A stretch of DNA of 64,000 nt from Kribbella solani (GTDB lineage Bacteria > Actinomycetota > Actinomycetes > Propionibacteriales > Kribbellaceae). Location: NCBI RefSeq assembly GCF_014205295.1, contig NZ_JACHNF010000001.1:310001-374000 (forward strand), given 5' to 3'. The notes below the pieces were generated by a model. The model was not told where the DNA came from and did not search any database. It saw only the letters and a program-made list of their open reading frames with translations. Made by a program: the position numbers and the translations under genes. The first letter of the stretch is position 1, and the number at the start of each line of letters is the position of its first letter. Below are positions 60,068-64,000 of this stretch, piece after piece.

Positions 60068-61263
60068 AGGCGGCTGGCCCGGGTGTGGAGGTAGCGCTGT
60101 TGAGGGAGGCTGGTCGTGCGGCTTGCGGCCTGTTCGTAGGCGGTGCGGGCGGCGGCGCGGTCACCGGACATTTCGAGCAGGTGTGCCCGGACCGCCGGGA
60201 CCCGGTGGTCCTTGGCGATTCTGTCGTCGTTTTCCAGCGAATCGAGTAACGCGAGGCCCTCGGCCGGACCGCGAGACATCGCCACGGCCACGACGTGGTT
60301 GAGGGCAATCATCGGGTTGTCGGTCAACTGCAGCAGCACTTCGTAGAGGGCGACGATCTGGGGCCAGTCGGTTTCCTCGGCGGACGGAGATTCGTCATGT
60401 ACGGCAGCGATCGCGGCCTGCAGCTGGTATGGGCCGATCGGTCCGTGCGGCAGCGTGGCGGTGATCAGATCTACTCCTTCCTTGATCAGCTCGGGAATCC
60501 ACCGGGCGCGGTCCTGCTCTGCCATCGGAACCAGCTCACCGTGAGGTCCGGTCCGCGCGGGCCGGCGGGCATCGGTGAGCAGGAGCAACGCCAGCAGACC
60601 GGAGACTTCGGGATCGTCCGGCAACAGGCGATGCAGCAGCCGAGCCAGCCGGATCGCCTCGGCGGCCAGCTCGACCCGTTGCAGGCTCGGGCCCGTGGTC
60701 GTCGTGTAACCCTCGTTGAAGATCAGATACACCACGTGCAGCACCGCGCCCAGCCGCTCCTCGCGGTCGGCCGGCAGGGTGAACCGGGAGCCGTCTTCCC
60801 GCACTGCTGTCTTGGCCCGGGTGATCCGCCGGGTCATCGTTGCCTCCGGCACCAGAAAGGCGCGGGCGATCTCCGTGGTGGTGAGACCGCCCACCGCCCG
60901 CAACGTCAACGCGATCTGTGATGCCGGCGACAGCGCCGGATGACAGCACATGAACAGCAGGACCAAGGTGTCGTCGGTGTCCGCGACCGGCTCGCCCTGC
61001 AACGCCCACCGCGCGACCCGCTCCTCCCGCCGCTGCCGTGACTGCTCCCGCCGCAGCAGATCCGTCAGCCGGCGGGAAGCCACCGTGATCAACCAACCCC
61101 GTGGGCTCTCCGGCACGCCGTCGGTTGGCCACTGCTGAGCCGCCGCCAGCAACGCCTCCTGCACCGCGTCCTCAGCCGTGTCGAAATGCCCGTACCGCCG
61201 GACCAGCGCACCGAGCACTCGCGGCGCCAACTCCCGCAGCTGGTCCTCGAGAGCGCTGGTCAT
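60064..61263 (-). CDS. ECF sigma factor, ECF42-like with C-terminal TPR-type extension
   Basis: 399 aa from ATG 61263. Region 2: HFDTAEDAVQEALLAAAQQWP and GWLITVASRRLTDLLRREQ. Region 4: LTLRAVGGLTTTEIARAFLVPEATMTRRITRAK. A C-terminal extension of about 200 residues follows (FNEGYTTTTGPSLQRVELAAEAIRLARLLHRLLPDDPEVSGLLALLLL...). This layout next to a DGPF/YCII protein is the ECF42 type. There is no anti-sigma factor gene; the extension is thought to replace it. Confidence 0.93.
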   Translation of the reverse strand: MTSALEDQLRELAPRVLGALVRRYGHFDTAEDAVQEALLAAAQQWPTDGVPESPRGWLITVASRRLTDLLRREQSRQRREERVARWALQGEPVADTDDTLVLLFMCCHPALSPASQIALTLRAVGGLTTTEIARAFLVPEATMTRRITRAKTAVREDGSRFTLPADREERLGAVLHVVYLIFNEGYTTTTGPSLQRVELAAEAIRLARLLHRLLPDDPEVSGLLALLLLTDARRPARTGPHGELVPMAEQDRARWIPELIKEGVDLITATLPHGPIGPYQLQAAIAAVHDESPSAEETDWPQIVALYEVLLQLTDNPMIALNHVVAVAMSRGPAEGLALLDSLENDDRIAKDHRVPAVRAHLLEMSGDRAAARTAYEQAASRTTSLPQQRYLHTRASRL

Positions 61264-61268
61264 CGCGA

Positions 61269-61685
61269 TCAGCCCACCAGCTCGTCGCGACCCTCGACGA
61301 GCGGGCGGATGTCCGCGTACGCCGTCGCGCGGACAGCCTCCGGTGCCGGCGTGTCCGCCAGCCCGGCCGCGATCTCGGTGGCCCGGTCGAAGGACTCGCA
61401 CTCGACGATCCAGTACCCCGCGAGCACTTCCTGGGTCTCCGCGTACGGCCCGTCGGTGACCACCGACTGCCCGTTCTTCGACCCGAACCGCCGGGTCAGG
61501 ACAGGCGCGGCCAGCGCACGCGTCTCCACCAGCTCGCCGGACTCGATCAGGTCGTTGTTGAACTTCTCCATGAACGCGCCCATCGCCGCGAAGTCCTCCG
61601 GCTGCCAGGCCGGCTTTCCGGAGTCCTTCCCCGCCATGCCGTCGTAGTCCTGCTGCGACGCGTACGTCAGGATCATGTACTTCAT
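61269..61685 (-). CDS. YCII/DGPF-domain protein, ECF42 partner
   Basis: 138 aa. MKYMILTYASQQDYDGM start and the DGPF-type motif VVTDGPYAETQEVLAGYWIVE are diagnostic. ATG 61685 after GGGAG. It ends five bases before the sigma factor start and is co-transcribed with it. Its biochemical role is unknown; a sensor or target role for the sigma factor is inferred. Confidence 0.93.
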   Translation of the reverse strand: MKYMILTYASQQDYDGMAGKDSGKPAWQPEDFAAMGAFMEKFNNDLIESGELVETRALAAPVLTRRFGSKNGQSVVTDGPYAETQEVLAGYWIVECESFDRATEIAAGLADTPAPEAVRATAYADIRPLVEGRDELVG

Positions 61686-61825
61686 CGGTCACTCCCGTCG
61701 TTCGGGCATCCCCTCCAGGATGCCTCCACCCGAAACGTCGACCCCGCCGCCCGGAACCGGACACGATCAGCACCGGATTCGGATCAGCGGACGATTTTTC
61801 GTTCTCGCCAGGGAGTATGCAGTCG

Positions 61826-62281
61826 TCAGGTGCAGGGAGTGACGAGTTTGTCGTGACTGTGGACAACTTCCGCGACGTCGGTCAGCGCGTTCGCCTCGGG
61901 GGAGTACTTGTCCGGGACGGCGAGCTCGACGTACAGCGCCCGCCCGATGGTGGTGAAGATGTACCCGTTCTCGACCTGCTTGGCGAACCAGCCGACGCCG
62001 TTCACCTCGAAGCACTGCGACTGGGCCTCGGCCATCCCGGCCGGTGGGGCGACCCCGCAGGTCACCTCGATCGGCGGATCGCCGTACGCGGCGGTGAGCG
62101 GGCTCTCCGGGCTGGTGTCGCGGCGCTTCGCGTCCAGGATCTTCGCCGGCAGCGCCTTGACCAGTCCCGCGCAGGCGGCAGCGACGTCGGGCGCGGGGGA
62201 GGGGACCGGCACCGGCGCGGCGCCGGGGCTGCACCCGGCGAGCAGGATCAGGCCGAGCGCGGCGAACAGGATTCTGGGCAT
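61826..62281 (-). CDS. DUF3515-family lipoprotein
   Basis: 151 aa. Signal peptide with lipobox LLAGCSP (Cys ~17). The mature part has PIEVTCGVAPPAG and VNGVGWFAKQVENGYIFTTIGR, and two further Cys residues that may pair. The DUF3515 name rests on its usual place between ddl and thiL and on pattern. ATG 62281. Confidence 0.88.
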   Translation of the reverse strand: MPRILFAALGLILLAGCSPGAAPVPVPSPAPDVAAACAGLVKALPAKILDAKRRDTSPESPLTAAYGDPPIEVTCGVAPPAGMAEAQSQCFEVNGVGWFAKQVENGYIFTTIGRALYVELAVPDKYSPEANALTDVAEVVHSHDKLVTPCT

Positions 62282-62313
62282 ACCGAAAACCGGACCGGTC
62301 CCCGTCCCGGCGC

Positions 62314-62562
62314 TCAGATGTGGACGACGGGGCAGGTCAGCGTACGGGTGATACCGGGAACGTTCTGGACCCGGGCGACCACCAGTTTGCCCAGCTCGTC
62401 GACATTGCGGGCCTCGGCGCGGACGATCACGTCGTACGGACCGGTGACGTCCTCGGCCAGGGTGACGCCCTGCACCTCGGCGATCTGCGCGGCGACGTCG
62501 GCCGCCCGGCCGACCTCGGTCTGGATCAGGATGTAGGCCTGGACCACCACGTCGTTCTCCAC
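62314..62562 (-). CDS. Stand-alone Lrp/AsnC ligand-binding (RAM) domain
   Basis: 82 aa, GTG 62562. AYILIQTEVGRAADVAAQIAEVQGVTLAEDVTGPYDVIVRAEARNVDELGKLV is the RAM/AsnC effector fold without any DNA-binding domain. Such proteins form amino-acid-binding oligomers or modulate full-length Lrp proteins. Divergent from thiL. Confidence 0.93.
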   Translation of the reverse strand: MENDVVVQAYILIQTEVGRAADVAAQIAEVQGVTLAEDVTGPYDVIVRAEARNVDELGKLVVARVQNVPGITRTLTCPVVHI

Positions 62563-62709
62563 TCAGTCGTCCTCAGCTGGCTCCGGCCGTGCCGCGCTTG
62601 CGGTCCCAGCGGATACTGGGAGCGTACTGCGGACCGGCCGGGCGTACTCTTCGTTGCCTGGTCACGGTACCGCCTAGACTCCCGGTGGGTACATGGGAGG
62701 TCTGTTGAC

Positions 62710-63672
62710 GTGACAGAGACGTTGGGGAGCACGGGTGAGTTCGGCCTGATCGCGGCCGTCACCAAGGGGCTGTCCACAAGTGCGGACGTCCTGGTCGGGC
62801 CTGGTGACGACGCTGCCGTGATGGCGGTGCCGGACGGCCGGATGGTGATCACCACCGACCTGCTGATCGAGGGCCGGCACTTCCGCCAGGACTGGTCGTC
62901 GGCGTACGACGTGGGCCGCAAGGCCGCCGCGCAGAACCTGTCCGACGTGGCCGCGATGGGCGCCCGTCCGACGGCGCTCGTGGTCGGTTTCGGCGCGCCC
63001 GCCGAGCTGCCGACCGCCTGGGCGCTGGAGCTGAACCAGGGTCTGGTCGACGAGTGCGAGCTGGTCGGCGCGAGCATCATCGGCGGCGACACGGTCCAGG
63101 CGGACAAGATCGTCGTGTCGGTCACCGCGTTCGGTTCGCTGGACGGCCGGGCACCGGTGCTGCGGTCCGGCGCCCGCCCAGGCGACGAGGTCGCGTACGC
63201 CGGACGGCTCGGTTGGGCCGAAGCGGGCTGGACGGTGCTCGCCCGTGGATTCCGCTCGCCGCGGGCCGTCGTCGAGGCACACCGCCGCCCGCAGCCGCCG
63301 TACGCGGAAGGGCCGCGGGCCGCGCTCGCCGGAGCGTCCTCGATGTGCGACGTCAGCGACGGCCTGCTGTCCGACCTCGGTCACATCGCGGCGGCGAGTC
63401 AGGTGATCATCGACATCCACACCAAGGCGCTGACGGTGCCGGAGCCGTTGCAGGCGGTGGCCGCCGCGACCGGTGTGGAAGCGCTGAAGTTCGTCCTCAC
63501 CGGCGGCGAGGACCACGCGCTGGTCGGTACGTTCGAGCCGGCCGACGTGCCGGAGGGCTGGACCGTCATCGGCTCGGTTGCCGAGGGCAACGAGGAACGC
63601 CCGGCCGGGACCGTGACCGTGGACGGCGCGCCGTATGCTGCGGACACCGGACACGCCCATTTCAGGAGTTGA
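62710..63672 (+). CDS. thiL: Thiamine-monophosphate kinase
   Basis: 320 aa. Phosphorylates TMP to the cofactor [45 protein letters not shown] and IIGGDTVQ are conserved ATP/Mg sites of the PurM-like fold. GTG 62710 with GGGAGG nine bases upstream. A candidate -10 TAGACT lies at 62675. It is followed two bases after its stop by thiD. Confidence 0.95.
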   Translation: MTETLGSTGEFGLIAAVTKGLSTSADVLVGPGDDAAVMAVPDGRMVITTDLLIEGRHFRQDWSSAYDVGRKAAAQNLSDVAAMGARPTALVVGFGAPAELPTAWALELNQGLVDECELVGASIIGGDTVQADKIVVSVTAFGSLDGRAPVLRSGARPGDEVAYAGRLGWAEAGWTVLARGFRSPRAVVEAHRRPQPPYAEGPRAALAGASSMCDVSDGLLSDLGHIAAASQVIIDIHTKALTVPEPLQAVAAATGVEALKFVLTGGEDHALVGTFEPADVPEGWTVIGSVAEGNEERPAGTVTVDGAPYAADTGHAHFRS

Positions 63673-63674
63673 GG

Positions 63675-64000
63675 ATGCCGCCGCCAAGAGTGCTGACGAT
63701 CGCCGGTTCCGACTCCGGTGGCGGAGCCGGAATCCAGGCGGACCTGAAGGCGATGCTCGCCAACGGCGTCCACGGCATGAGTGTGCTGACCGCGATCACC
63801 GCGCAGAACAGCCGCGGCGTACAGGGTGCCTGGGAGCTGCCCGCGGAGCAGGTGCGGGCGCAGTTCCACAGCGTCGTCGACGACATCGGGGTCGACGCGG
63901 TGAAGACGGGCATGCTGGCGTCGGAGTCGATGGTCCGCGTGGTGGCCGAGCTGCTGCGGACGCTGCCGGACGACGTACCGGTCGTGGTTGATCCGGTGTC
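63675..64000 (+). CDS. thiD: Hydroxymethylpyrimidine (phosphate) kinase, 3' end outside window
   Basis: The visible 108 residues start [20 protein letters not shown], the ribokinase-like HMP kinase signature, followed by [14 protein letters not shown] and [13 protein letters not shown] 63675 with AGGAG in the end of thiL. It phosphorylates HMP/HMP-P in thiamine synthesis and pairs with thiL. Confidence 0.95.
   Translation, partial: MPPPRVLTIAGSDSGGGAGIQADLKAMLANGVHGMSVLTAITAQNSRGVQGAWELPAEQVRAQFHSVVDDIGVDAVKTGMLASESMVRVVAELLRTLPDDVPVVVDPV

Overview
High-GC actinobacterial chromosome segment. The strongest taxonomic cues are GC-rich codon usage, a cofC/fbiD gene, an HU protein with a long Lys/Ala tail, an NdgR-type IclR regulator divergent from leuCD, an actinobacterial LexA box, and many TANNNT -10 boxes placed just before start codons. 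Gene content fits Nocardioidaceae, most like Kribbella, but this is an inference from recall and no search was run. No rRNA, CRISPR array, transposase or prophage gene is visible.

Layout. 0-12 kb: branched-chain amino acid and serine synthesis (ilvB-ilvN-ilvC, serA, leuB, ilvE, cimA), with a membrane-bound degenerate trypsin-like protein, a small methyltransferase and several small coupled ORFs in between. cimA is preceded by a 9-codon Val-Ile-Ile leader peptide and a terminator, so it looks controlled by isoleucine attenuation. 12-16.5 kb: a MarR regulator with an MFS exporter, then two tandem paralogous kinase-like proteins. 16.5-20.8 kb: nrdAB, whose small subunit has Phe in place of the radical Tyr, preceded by NrdR-box-like sites. 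20.8-25 kb: a DinB-family protein with a perfect SOS box, a Fic protein, a methyltransferase and small conserved genes. 25-28.8 kb: FAH hydrolase, gltX, a CPBP protease, and tRNA-Gln and tRNA-Glu. 28.8-33.8 kb: a LacI-controlled operon joining a sugar-type ABC importer without an ATPase to a nucleoside hydrolase. 34.5-37.4 kb: ndgR divergent from leuCD. 37.4-43.3 kb: corA with a structured uORF leader, hup, an OB-fold-like protein, cofC/fbiD, plsC, gpsA and an APH-fold kinase.

43.3-56.4 kb and 57.6-61.8 kb look like accessory blocks that separate plsC-gpsA from ddl and from the DUF3515-Lrp-thiL-thiD end. Those genes usually lie close together in actinobacteria. The accessory blocks hold regulator/transporter or regulator/enzyme modules (ROK, GntR, MerR, DeoR, TetR, ECF42) and most of the unusual repeats.

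The most interesting non-coding signals are: (i) a 90-bp palindromic element in two copies, each starting directly after a TGA stop codon at a convergent gene junction, with compensatory stem changes; (ii) a second dispersed repeat built around CCCCAAACCGGTTTGGGG; (iii) a nested hairpin plus 17-aa uORF upstream of corA; (iv) the cimA attenuator. Intergenic promoter calls are by eye and should be read as candidates.
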